Positions 1-5,915 of a stretch of DNA of 10,718 bases are shown here, in pieces. This DNA is from Bacteroidia bacterium (GTDB lineage: Bacteria; Bacteroidota; Bacteroidia; UKL13-3). A program made the translations under genes and the position numbers. Where the stretch lies: positions 1-10,718 of the forward strand of contig JAKRSG010000241.1 in the NCBI GenBank assembly GCA_022402405.1. The letters run 5' to 3'. The notes beneath the pieces are model-generated. The model did no database searches. It was given only the letters and a program-made list of their open reading frames with translations, and was not told where the DNA came from. How positions within the stretch are numbered: position 1 is the stretch's first letter; each line of letters begins with the position of its first letter.

Positions 1-928
1 CAATAGATACGGGCTCAGAAATAGCATCCATAAAATTCTTGAAAGGAAGCTTAACAAGTAAGCCTATTGGAACAAGCACTAATGCGACAAATGCGAATAA
101 TGCCCCGTAAAGCGTACCAACAAGCTTAAGTAAATTGCCTAGAACGCCCATTCCTAAACTCGCTACCGAATAGGCCATCGCGCCACCAACAGCCAGTGGA
201 GCAAACAACATCACAATATGCGTAAACTTAAACATTACCTCGCTTAAACCTTCTGAAAATAAGAGAATTGCATTTTTCTTTTCTTCGTTTTTAACCAAAG
301 CTAATCCAATTCCGAAAAGAATGCTAAATACCACAATCTGAAGGATTTGATTCTCTACCACAGCCTTTGCAATGTTTTCAGGAAAAATATCGAGCACTAC
401 ATCGTGATTATTCTTTTGAGCAAGTAGAGTATTTGCTTTTTCAATTTGGGAATTCTGGGCTTCTAGGTTCGAACCTACCCCTGCCTGCGTAAGATTGATG
501 GCAAATAAGCCTATTACGAGTGCGACAGTGGTTACTACTTCAAAATAAACAATCGATTTTAAGCCCATTCTACCCACTTGTTTTATATTAGAATGACCTG
601 CAATACCAACTACAAGTGTTCCGAATAAAAGAGGCGCTATAATTGTCTTAATTAGGCGCAAAAAGATATCGCTAAATACCTTTAATGGTTTTCCTATTTC
701 AGGGAAATCGCTTCCCAAAGCCACCCCAATAAACATGGCTACCAATATCCAAGCAGTTAAATTCTTCTTTTCTATAGCAAACCAAAGGGCTAAGCCAAGT
801 GCGACCCATCGTAAAGTTAGCAAAATAGCCGGCGAAATTTGGATGCTTTGCTGCTCATTTAAGTAAAATAAAATAGAAAATAATCCGAGAACAGATAACG
901 TTGCTACTAATAATCTTTTTGCCTTCAT
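1..928 (-). CDS. Dicarboxylate/amino acid:cation symporter (DAACS family), 3' end off the left edge
   Basis: This is a secondary transporter of the inner membrane that would take up dicarboxylates or acidic amino acids (glutamate, aspartate, C4 acids) together with Na+ or H+. The frame opens at an ATG at 926-928 (MKAKRLLVATLSVLG) and stays open for 309 codons to the window edge. The visible part has the SDF-family plan: hydrophobic helices, the segment KVFSDIFLRLIKTIIAPLLF at about residues 83-102, then KQVGRMGLKSIVYFEVVTT, a polar periplasmic-type loop (about 148-178), and IFPENIAKAVVENQILQIVV followed by more helices. The last visible residues, DAISEPVSI, stand just before where the family's serine-rich re-entrant loop should begin, so the substrate-binding C-terminal third is missing from view and the substrate cannot be told. 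The gene stands alone on its strand, with a long AT-rich gap behind its start. The family call is firm, the specificity unknown. Confidence 0.92.
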   Translation of the reverse strand, partial: MKAKRLLVATLSVLGLFSILFYLNEQQSIQISPAILLTLRWVALGLALWFAIEKKNLTAWILVAMFIGVALGSDFPEIGKPLKVFSDIFLRLIKTIIAPLLFGTLVVGIAGHSNIKQVGRMGLKSIVYFEVVTTVALVIGLFAINLTQAGVGSNLEAQNSQIEKANTLLAQKNNHDVVLDIFPENIAKAVVENQILQIVVFSILFGIGLALVKNEEKKNAILLFSEGLSEVMFKFTHIVMLFAPLAVGGAMAYSVASLGMGVLGNLLKLVGTLYGALFAFVALVLVPIGLLVKLPFKNFMDAISEPVSI

Positions 929-1461
929 ACGGCGAACATAGTAAACTTACACCTTAAAAACCTATTTTATTGGTTAAAAACCCTTTAATACTTTCACGGT
1001 CTCGGTTTGAACCAAATGACATTTTAGAAAATTTGTTTCTTAATATATTGTAATACAGAATTGTAAACCGAAAAACATAAAATCAATTTCTTTTTAAGTT
1101 TTGTTTGAACCCAATAATCTGATAATCTCCAATTATTAAAATCCCGACCAACAACTTGAATTTAAGTCAAGGTAGTATGTTATTTTTTCATTTTCAGAAA
1201 ACCTGAATAAATTTACTTGTCTTTTGCTTAGAAATACTATCAAATAGACTAAAATTAGAAGTGCGACATTATGAAATAAAGTTATAAATCAGTCATAACA
1301 TACCATCTGCAATTTTATATGGGAAAATAGGATTCTTAAATATTAGTGATGAAGGAAATGATATTCTTGGATAACTTGTATCTCATTAAAAGTTTTTGTT
1401 TATTCGGATATATTTTGATTTAATTGTTAGAGGTTTGAGAAAATACCCATTACTATTTTAA
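929..1461. other. Long AT-rich intergenic gap between divergent genes
   Basis: This 533-bp stretch separates the start of the symporter (minus) from the start of the TPR-HTH gene (plus), so it should hold both promoters. No open frame longer than about 22 codons stands out on either strand, and I see no tRNA-like fold. A near-palindromic 10-mer GGTTTGAACC lies at 1004-1013; the same 10-mer recurs upstream of plsC at 5753-5762. A direct repeat TTAAAAACC occurs at 954-962 and 974-982. The -7-like element on the minus strand at 942-949 (TAAGTTTA) is only a partial match and lies very close to the symporter start. No clear TAnnTTTG element was found in front of 1462. Confidence 0.5.
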
Positions 1462-3096
1462 ATGTTTATATCACACATAACTATATTCAGATTTTTTATA
1501 TTAGTTTTTATACTACAGTTATCGATTGTACTTTTTGCTGAACCAAAACCAAACAAGGAATTTGAACAAAATAGTTGGATAAATCCAAAAGTTTCTTTAG
1601 AAAACAGATTTAAGGCATTAGACTCTTTTTATCAATTGAATCACCTAAAATACCCAGATTCTACATTGGTAACAGTAAATTATCATTACCAATTGGCCAT
1701 TTCTGCAAATCAACCCATGCAGCAATTTGAGGCAATAAAGAATAAAGGAAATATACTCAGGCTAAAAGGACTTTACAATGAGGCCATGGATGCTTATGAA
1801 ATTGCATATAAAATTGTAAAAAAGTTAGAGTATCCGCTTTTGATGGCTAAAATCGATGGAAATAAGGGGAATATTTATGCCTATCAACGTGATTATATTT
1901 CGGCTATAAATCATTTTTCAAAAGCTCTTTAAACGTATGAAAAGATTGGAAATAGTAATGGAAAAAGAACCATGCTTACCAGTCTTGGTAACATGTTTTT
2001 GCTTATTCAAGATTACAAAAAAGCTTTAACCTACTTAGAGCCTGTTTTAGAGGAATTAAAAGCTCAAAAAATTGAAGACAGAAGCCTGGGAATTGTTTAT
2101 ACAAATTTAGGTTGGGCGTATTTTAAACTTTCAAATTGGAGTAAGTCTAAAGAGTCATATGAAAAGGCTTTGCAGATATTAAAAAAAGAAAATGCACTTT
2201 TTTACGTAGCGGAAGTTTATGGTAATTTAGGAAGACTGTATAAAGAACTCAATGATGATTCAAAAGCGGTAAATTATTTAAAAAAATGTATTGAATTAAA
2301 CTCATTATTAGGCGTAAAAAAAAGTGAATTAGAAGCAAAACTGTTATTGGCAGAGTTAACTGCAGATAAAGATCCTAAAAAGGCCCTTAATATGGCAATT
2401 TCTATAAAATCTGCTGTTGATAATGAAGAAGATATGATACTTTTAAGAGATTTATACTCTCTTTTACATGTTTGTTACAAAAACATGGGAACAATAAGCT
2501 CTGCTCTAGAATGTCATGAAATATATGCAAGATACAACGATAGTGTGCAAAAGGAGATAAACGGATTTAATACCATCCGAACTGCATATGAAAAAGACAC
2601 TAAACTTCAATTAGTTAATGCCCAATTGAAAGCAGAACAAGAAAAGACAAATTTAGAAATTAAACAATTGAAACAAGTAATTGGGTTAATTTTCTTTTCA
2701 CTTCTAATAATTTTTGTTTCACTTTATTATATTTACAATATCAGGAAAAAGAACCTAAATGAGCGAGAAAGACTATTAAAAGAAATCAAAAAGTTAAAAT
2801 CAAATGAAAAAAACAACTTAGTCGTAAATTCTAAGGATTTTATATTTAATCGCGAATTGATTGAGCAAAAAATAAATCGGAGATTAAACGAAACTGATTG
2901 GAAAGTACTACACATTTTATTGGAAGATGCCACCTATTCTAATCGTGAAATTGCGGATAAGGTTTCTATGAGTATTGATGGAATTGGTTCATCTTTAAAG
3001 CGTATGTATGTATATTTTGATGTAAAAGAAACTAAATATAGGAAAATTGCTCTATTACATGCTGTTATGAATATTTCAAGTGTCGTAACAGATTAA
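1462..3096 (+). pseudogene. TPR / transmembrane / LuxR-type HTH regulator interrupted by an in-frame TAA
   Basis: One reading frame runs from the ATG at 1462 to the stop at 3096 (545 codons) and is broken only by a TAA at 1930-1932, codon 157. Residues 1-27 are a hydrophobic signal or anchor segment. Residues about 70-370 form helical TPR-like repeats (for example NKGNILRLKGLYNEAMDAYE, and after the stop LGNMFLLIQDYKKALTYLEP and NLGWAYFKLSNWSKSKESYE). A coiled coil (about 380-405) leads into one membrane helix (about 406-428, starting VIGLIFFSLL), a basic stretch, and a C-terminal helix-turn-helix (about 475-540) with NREIADKVSMSIDGIGSSLK. Known proteins of this plan in Bacteroidota sense something outside the membrane and carry a cytoplasmic DNA-binding tail; targets are unknown. 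The stop falls inside a TPR (HFSKAL-stop-TYEKIG), and a single T-to-A change would give Lys. The downstream part could restart at the ATG at 1972, but it would lack the signal segment. A sequencing error is possible. Confidence 0.8.
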
Positions 3097-3129
3097 AAAA
3101 CGAGATTTTCACCCTAATTAGTATTAAAT

Positions 3130-3145
3130 TCACCCATAAAGGTGA
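3130..3145 (+). terminator. Weak hairpin behind the TPR-HTH gene
   Basis: TCACC (3130-3134) pairs with GGTGA (3141-3145) across a 6-base loop, 34 bases after the stop of the TPR-HTH frame and before the next gene. The tail TGTTT is a poor T-tract, so this may be only a weak or chance terminator. Confidence 0.25.
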
Positions 3146-3167
3146 TGTTTACTGGTTAATTCTGTCG

Positions 3168-3175
3168 CAATTTTG
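3168..3175 (+). promoter_or_regulatory. Possible -7 element of the T9SS cargo gene
   Basis: CAATTTTG differs by one base from the Bacteroidota -7 consensus TAnnTTTG and lies 22 bases before the ATG at 3198. It sits inside the short inverted repeat CGCAA-TT-TTGCG (3166-3177), which could equally be a protein-binding site. No clear TTG at the -33 position was found, so the call is weak. Confidence 0.3.
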
Positions 3176-3197
3176 CGCACACAAAAAAAATTAAAAC

Positions 3198-3827
3198 ATG
3201 AAAAAATTATTTTTACTATTTATTTTAGCATTTGTATGCATGCAAATTAATGCTCAAACTCAAAAACACATTTCGGGATTGGTGGTAAATAAAATATATT
3301 TACCGATGGCAAACTATGAGGTGACCGTTATAGATTCGTCGAATGGTCCCAATTCTAAGGCGGCTAAATATACCTACACCACAAACAGTGATGGAAAATT
3401 TAATGATACAATTGAGCTACAGGGCGAAACCGGAACTCTATGGTATATTGTTGCAGATAGTTGTGGTTTTGCAACCATGCAACTTTCCTATGGGTTAAAT
3501 ACGCCTTTCAAAATGGCAACAGCGGGCGTTAGATTGTGTAATGTTAATGCCATCAGCACAAGCTTATCTTCCAGAATAGTTTCCAATTATCGTATCTCTG
3601 GTTTTCCTATTCCATTTATTGATGAGTTTTTTGTTGAGGTTTTTGATAATGATGCTAATGATTTTACCTTTAATTTATTGGATATAAATGGAAGAATTAC
3701 TACGGTAAATTCTAGCATTATTAACAATAAAATTAGAATTGATATGAATAATGTATCCCCTGGAATCTACTTTTTATTACTATCTTCAAAAGGAGAGTTT
3801 GTTAGTACCTTGAAGTTAGTAAAATAA
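3198..3827 (+). CDS. Small secreted protein with type IX secretion C-terminal sorting domain
   Basis: This is a 209-residue exported protein of unknown activity. Residues 1-19 or 1-20 are a Sec signal peptide (MKKLFLLFILAFVCMQINAQ) with a probable cut around Ala19/Gln20. Residues about 24-115 look like a beta-rich, carboxypeptidase-regulatory or transthyretin-like domain (HISGLVVNKIYLPMANYEVT, then TTNSDGKFNDTIEL). Residues about 132-209 fit the Por/T9SS type A sorting domain: a FPIPFIDEFFVEV start, LLDINGR in the middle, and the typical end GIYFLLLSSKGEFVSTLKLV-K. By family knowledge such a tail sends the protein from periplasm to cell surface, where it is cut off or anchored. The start is backed by an A-rich leader right before the ATG. 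The gene lies 101 bp behind the TPR-HTH frame; whether that regulator controls it is only a guess. Ligand and role are unknown. Confidence 0.85.
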   Translation: MKKLFLLFILAFVCMQINAQTQKHISGLVVNKIYLPMANYEVTVIDSSNGPNSKAAKYTYTTNSDGKFNDTIELQGETGTLWYIVADSCGFATMQLSYGLNTPFKMATAGVRLCNVNAISTSLSSRIVSNYRISGFPIPFIDEFFVEVFDNDANDFTFNLLDINGRITTVNSSIINNKIRIDMNNVSPGIYFLLLSSKGEFVSTLKLVK

Positions 3828-4086
3828 AAAAAAGTAACCTACAACTACTAGAGTTTCATGGCGGCTGCAAGCCAAGCCATGAAACTCCGGTAGAACAGCC
3901 TGTCTAGCCCCTACAGACGATATAATTTATTTCTCAATTATCTATATACAAGTTTAAATATAAGTGCAGTTGCATTTATCCTTTTTTATTTCGAGTTTTA
4001 CATATCAGATTGTGTTAGGTTTTTTTGCAAGTTGTAATGTCTATGCAGGAGTCTTAACTTGGCGTAAATTTTAAAACGAAACGAAA
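3828..4086. other. Gene-free gap before the EEP gene
   Basis: Apart from the hairpin at 3845-3893 I see no gene here. The frame used by the EEP gene is closed by a TAA at 4072-4074, so that gene cannot extend upstream. The stretch from about 3920 to 4085 is AT-rich with many stops. GTTAGGT (4015-4021) resembles a 7-base integron core site, but I found no matching partner, so I do not call an attC site. Confidence 0.5.
3845..3893. repeat. Strong nested inverted repeat (hairpin), no T-tract
   Basis: GAGTTTCATGGC (3851-3862) is perfectly complementary to GCCATGAAACTC (3876-3887). Inside, GGCT (3863-3866) pairs with AGCC (3870-3873) over a GCA loop, leaving an AA bulge. Outside, CTAC (3845-3848) pairs with GTAG (3890-3893) across a 2x2 internal loop. 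The total is about 20 base pairs. It lies 17 bases after the T9SS cargo gene but is followed by GC-containing sequence and not by a run of T, so it is not a standard intrinsic terminator. A smaller repeat, CTGT (3900-3903) with ACAG (3913-3916), follows. It could be an mRNA 3' end, a REP/MITE-like element or a recombination site. Confidence 0.8.
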
Positions 4087-4797
4087 TTGAAAATAGTAAC
4101 TTGGAATTGTAATGGAGCATTTAGAAATAAGTTTGAATATATTTCGGTCTTCAATGCTGATATTTACATTATCCAAGAATGTGAAAACCCTGCTGAATGT
4201 CGACACCTAAAATATCAAGAATGGGCTGAAAACTACATTTGGATAGGCGACACCAAAAACAAAGGACTTGCAATTTTCGCAAGACCAGAAATTAAATTAA
4301 AGAAACTTGATTGGTCAAACAAATTCAAAGACCACTATGTAAAGCACTTTTTACCTTGTAAAATCAATCAAGACTTTGATTTACTTGCTGTTTGGACCCA
4401 CCGTAATAACTCGCCAAATTTCGGCTACATTGGACAATTATGGAAATATTTGCAAGTCAATAAAGACAAACTAAATACGACAATAATCGCAGGAGATTTT
4501 AACAGCAATACGAGATGGGATGAATGGGATAGATGGTGGAACCACTCTGATGTTGTAAACGAACTGAAAGAACTCGGAATTGAAAGTCTTTACCATAATT
4601 ACACAGGAGAGCAGCAAGGTGCCGAGACAAATCCAACCTTGTACTTCCAGCGAAAACTCGAAAGGCCATATCACATTGACTATGTTTTTGGTGCTCAAAG
4701 ATTCTCTGATAAACTACAGAAAGTCGAAATCGGACAAGCAGATAAATGGTTGGAAATAAGCGACCATATGCCTGTAATTTGTGAAATTGACGAATGA
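4087..4797 (+). CDS. Endonuclease/exonuclease/phosphatase (EEP) family protein
   Basis: This is a metal-dependent phosphodiesterase of the EEP superfamily (DNase I, ExoIII, inositol phosphatases), 236 residues and apparently cytoplasmic, with no signal peptide. The family motifs are present in order: WNCNG at 6-10 with the metal-site Asn, the metal-binding Glu31 in IIQECE, GDFNSN at 136-141 with Asp137 and Asn139, HIDYVF at 196-201, and the catalytic pair in SDH at 225-227. It therefore looks active. The substrate cannot be read; nucleic acid is likely but not shown. The start is a TTG at 4087: MKIVTWN is exactly where EEP proteins usually begin, and an in-frame TAA at 4072 leaves no other choice. 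The gene stands alone between a hairpin-bearing gap and a truncated gene fragment whose ATG overlaps its stop (ATGA at 4794-4797), which suggests that it came in as an insert. Confidence 0.88.
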   Translation: MKIVTWNCNGAFRNKFEYISVFNADIYIIQECENPAECRHLKYQEWAENYIWIGDTKNKGLAIFARPEIKLKKLDWSNKFKDHYVKHFLPCKINQDFDLLAVWTHRNNSPNFGYIGQLWKYLQVNKDKLNTTIIAGDFNSNTRWDEWDRWWNHSDVVNELKELGIESLYHNYTGEQQGAETNPTLYFQRKLERPYHIDYVFGAQRFSDKLQKVEIGQADKWLEISDHMPVICEIDE

Positions 4798-4940
4798 AAA
4801 ATGAAAAACGACACGCCAACATGGCTTGGGATACACAATCCGATATGCTTTATGCCACTATGGGTGCCATATTTATGCTACTATTATTCTCTAAAATACA
4901 AGATAAACTGATTTCCACACATCAAACAAACTCCATTTAG
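4794..4940 (+). pseudogene. C-terminal remnant of a DUF2238/YjdF-like membrane protein
   Basis: A 48-codon open frame overlaps the EEP stop at ATGA. From residue 10 on it reads MAWDTQSDMLYATMGAIFML, then LLFSKIQDKLI. The WDxQxDM motif, followed by a hydrophobic helix beginning with a small-residue GA pair and a basic tail, is how DUF2238 (E. coli YjdF type) inner-membrane proteins end. The first nine residues (MKNEKRHAN) do not fit the family, and the missing ~170 N-terminal residues are not visible upstream. I therefore read it as a truncated 3' end of a resident gene, with the break near 4815-4824. Its TAG (4938-4940) overlaps the stop of plsC on the other strand (4937-4939). It could still be expressed as a small membrane peptide. 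The family match is from memory, not from a search. Confidence 0.5.
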
Positions 4941-5686
4941 TATCCCGCTTCTTTTAATCTAGTTTGGATGGTATTAAATGCTATTTCGCTTACTTTTTGA
5001 GTGTCTTTTGCAGTTAAACCGTGGGTGGATATTGGCTTGTGAATATGCATAATTAGCTTGCCAGGTTTAAAGTGAAACGGACCATCATCGGGTAGGAGTT
5101 CCCAGTTTCCAATGAGAGTTATGGGCACAATATCTGCCTGTTGGGCTATGGCCATTCTAAAACCGCCATCTTTAAACGGACTTAATTTCGGGGTTATTCG
5201 GGCAATGGTGCCTTCCGGAAAAATGGCTATGTTTTTTCCTTGTTGTAGTTCGCTCATGGCTAATTTGTATGCCTTAACTGGATTTTTGGTATCTAACGGA
5301 ATATCGATGGTTCTGAAGAATACACCAAAAATGGGAATGTCTTTAAATTCCTTTTTCCCAACATATACAAAGTCAACACCCAAGCCAGCCAACAAAACCA
5401 TCATATCTAATTTCGACGTATGGTTGGGCGTAAAAACATAGGCTTTGTTTGCGTCTAATGATTCTTCAAAAACGCATTCTAGCCTCACGCCGCCCCAAAA
5501 CAAATTCCATTTCATCCAAAATCTGCGCAACATATGTGCATATGTGTGCAGACCTTTTACTCTGTGTGTTATAGCCAACGCTGGATACAAAATAATGAGC
5601 GTACCGGCAACTACTAATCCAAACCAGCAGGCCATTAAAAATTTGGCTATGTAAGATAGAAGTCGCAATATTTTTGTCTGAACCAA
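4937..5686 (-). CDS. plsC: 1-acyl-sn-glycerol-3-phosphate acyltransferase (PlsC/AGPAT)
   Basis: This enzyme would put the second acyl chain on lysophosphatidic acid to make phosphatidic acid, the precursor of membrane phospholipids, at the inner membrane. The 249 residues are a normal family length. An N-terminal hydrophobic segment (about 15-40) anchors the protein. The catalytic NHTSKLD (88-94) gives the HX4D pair His89/Asp94; FPEGT (156-160) and the downstream VPIT (187-190) are the other acyltransferase motifs. The start is a TTG at 5684-5686: an in-frame TAG lies a few codons upstream, and the next ATG would cut off the first 17 residues and part of the anchor. The gene is divergent from the rluB-like gene, and its 3' end overlaps the DUF2238-like fragment tail to tail. 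It could act on a related lysolipid or aminolipid, but the motifs point to PlsC. Confidence 0.88.
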   Translation of the reverse strand: MVQTKILRLLSYIAKFLMACWFGLVVAGTLIILYPALAITHRVKGLHTYAHMLRRFWMKWNLFWGGVRLECVFEESLDANKAYVFTPNHTSKLDMMVLLAGLGVDFVYVGKKEFKDIPIFGVFFRTIDIPLDTKNPVKAYKLAMSELQQGKNIAIFPEGTIARITPKLSPFKDGGFRMAIAQQADIVPITLIGNWELLPDDGPFHFKPGKLIMHIHKPISTHGLTAKDTQKVSEIAFNTIQTRLKEAGY

Positions 5687-5738
5687 AATTTTAATGCTCT
5701 AATTAGCTAGCAATGTTACAAGAGAGTTACAATTTTTC

Positions 5739-5746
5739 CAAAACTA
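5739..5746 (-). promoter_or_regulatory. -7 element of the plsC promoter
   Basis: Read on the minus strand this is TAGTTTTG, a full match to the Bacteroidota TAnnTTTG element, 52 bases before the TTG start of plsC. Just upstream on the same strand lies GGTTCAAACC (5753-5762), a near-palindrome placed where the -33 region or an operator would be. No clean TTG -33 box was found. Confidence 0.45.
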
Positions 5747-5851
5747 TCCATTGGTTTGAACCTAAAAGAGAAAACAAATAAGATACTCAAGCGCAGAAAA
5801 GTTATTTTGTGGATTAATTGTTAAGATTCTTATAAATCCTTAAATTATAGC

Positions 5852-5859
5852 TACCTTTG
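5852..5859 (+). promoter_or_regulatory. -7 element of the rluB-like gene promoter
   Basis: TACCTTTG, followed by C, is a full match to the Bacteroidota -7 element TAnnTTTG and lies 56 bases before the ATG at 5916. It predicts a transcript starting near 5863-5868, right at the foot of the leader hairpin. A TTG at 5818-5820 is too far upstream for normal spacing. Confidence 0.55.
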
Positions 5860-5862
5860 CAG

Positions 5863-5893
5863 GCTGTTGTAAAAAAGATGGCTTTTTTACAGC
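5863..5893 (+). promoter_or_regulatory. Stem-loop at the 5' end of the rluB-like mRNA leader
   Basis: GTAAAAAAG (5869-5877) pairs perfectly with CTTTTTTAC (5882-5890) over an ATGG loop, and GCT (5863-5865) pairs with AGC (5891-5893) around a GTT bulge. If the -7 call at 5852 is right, the hairpin forms at the very 5' end of the mRNA. Such a structure could protect the transcript from decay. It resembles a terminator but has no free T-tract after it. Confidence 0.5.
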
Positions 5894-5915
5894 TTGATAA
5901 CAAGAATAATTAGGA

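Noticed and set aside
1349..1417. Short 22-codon frame in the gap before the TPR-HTH gene
   Set aside because: Too short and AT-driven, with no start context or likeness to a known leader peptide.
1930..1932. Stop-codon recoding or programmed frameshift in the TPR-HTH gene
   Set aside because: No slippery heptamer or downstream structure is seen, the frame is the same on both sides so a frameshift would not help, and TAA ends several other genes here, so it is a normal stop.
3845..3893. Intrinsic terminator for the T9SS cargo gene
   Set aside because: The stem is strong, but the bases after it (CG, then GTAGAACAGCC) contain no T-run.
4015..4021. Integron attC site (GTTAGGT core-like motif)
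   Set aside because: No complementary RYYYAAC partner at suitable spacing, no imperfect long hairpin around it, and no integrase in the window.
4499..4822. 107-codon open frame on the minus strand across the EEP gene
   Set aside because: It lies antisense to a gene with clear catalytic motifs and has no recognisable domain, so it is a shadow frame.
5112..5441. 109-codon plus-strand frame opposite plsC
   Set aside because: Antisense to the PlsC catalytic motifs, with no family likeness.
5531..5547. CATATGTG direct repeat
   Set aside because: It is inside the plsC coding region (HTYAHM) and explained by codons; two 8-base copies alone are not meaningful.
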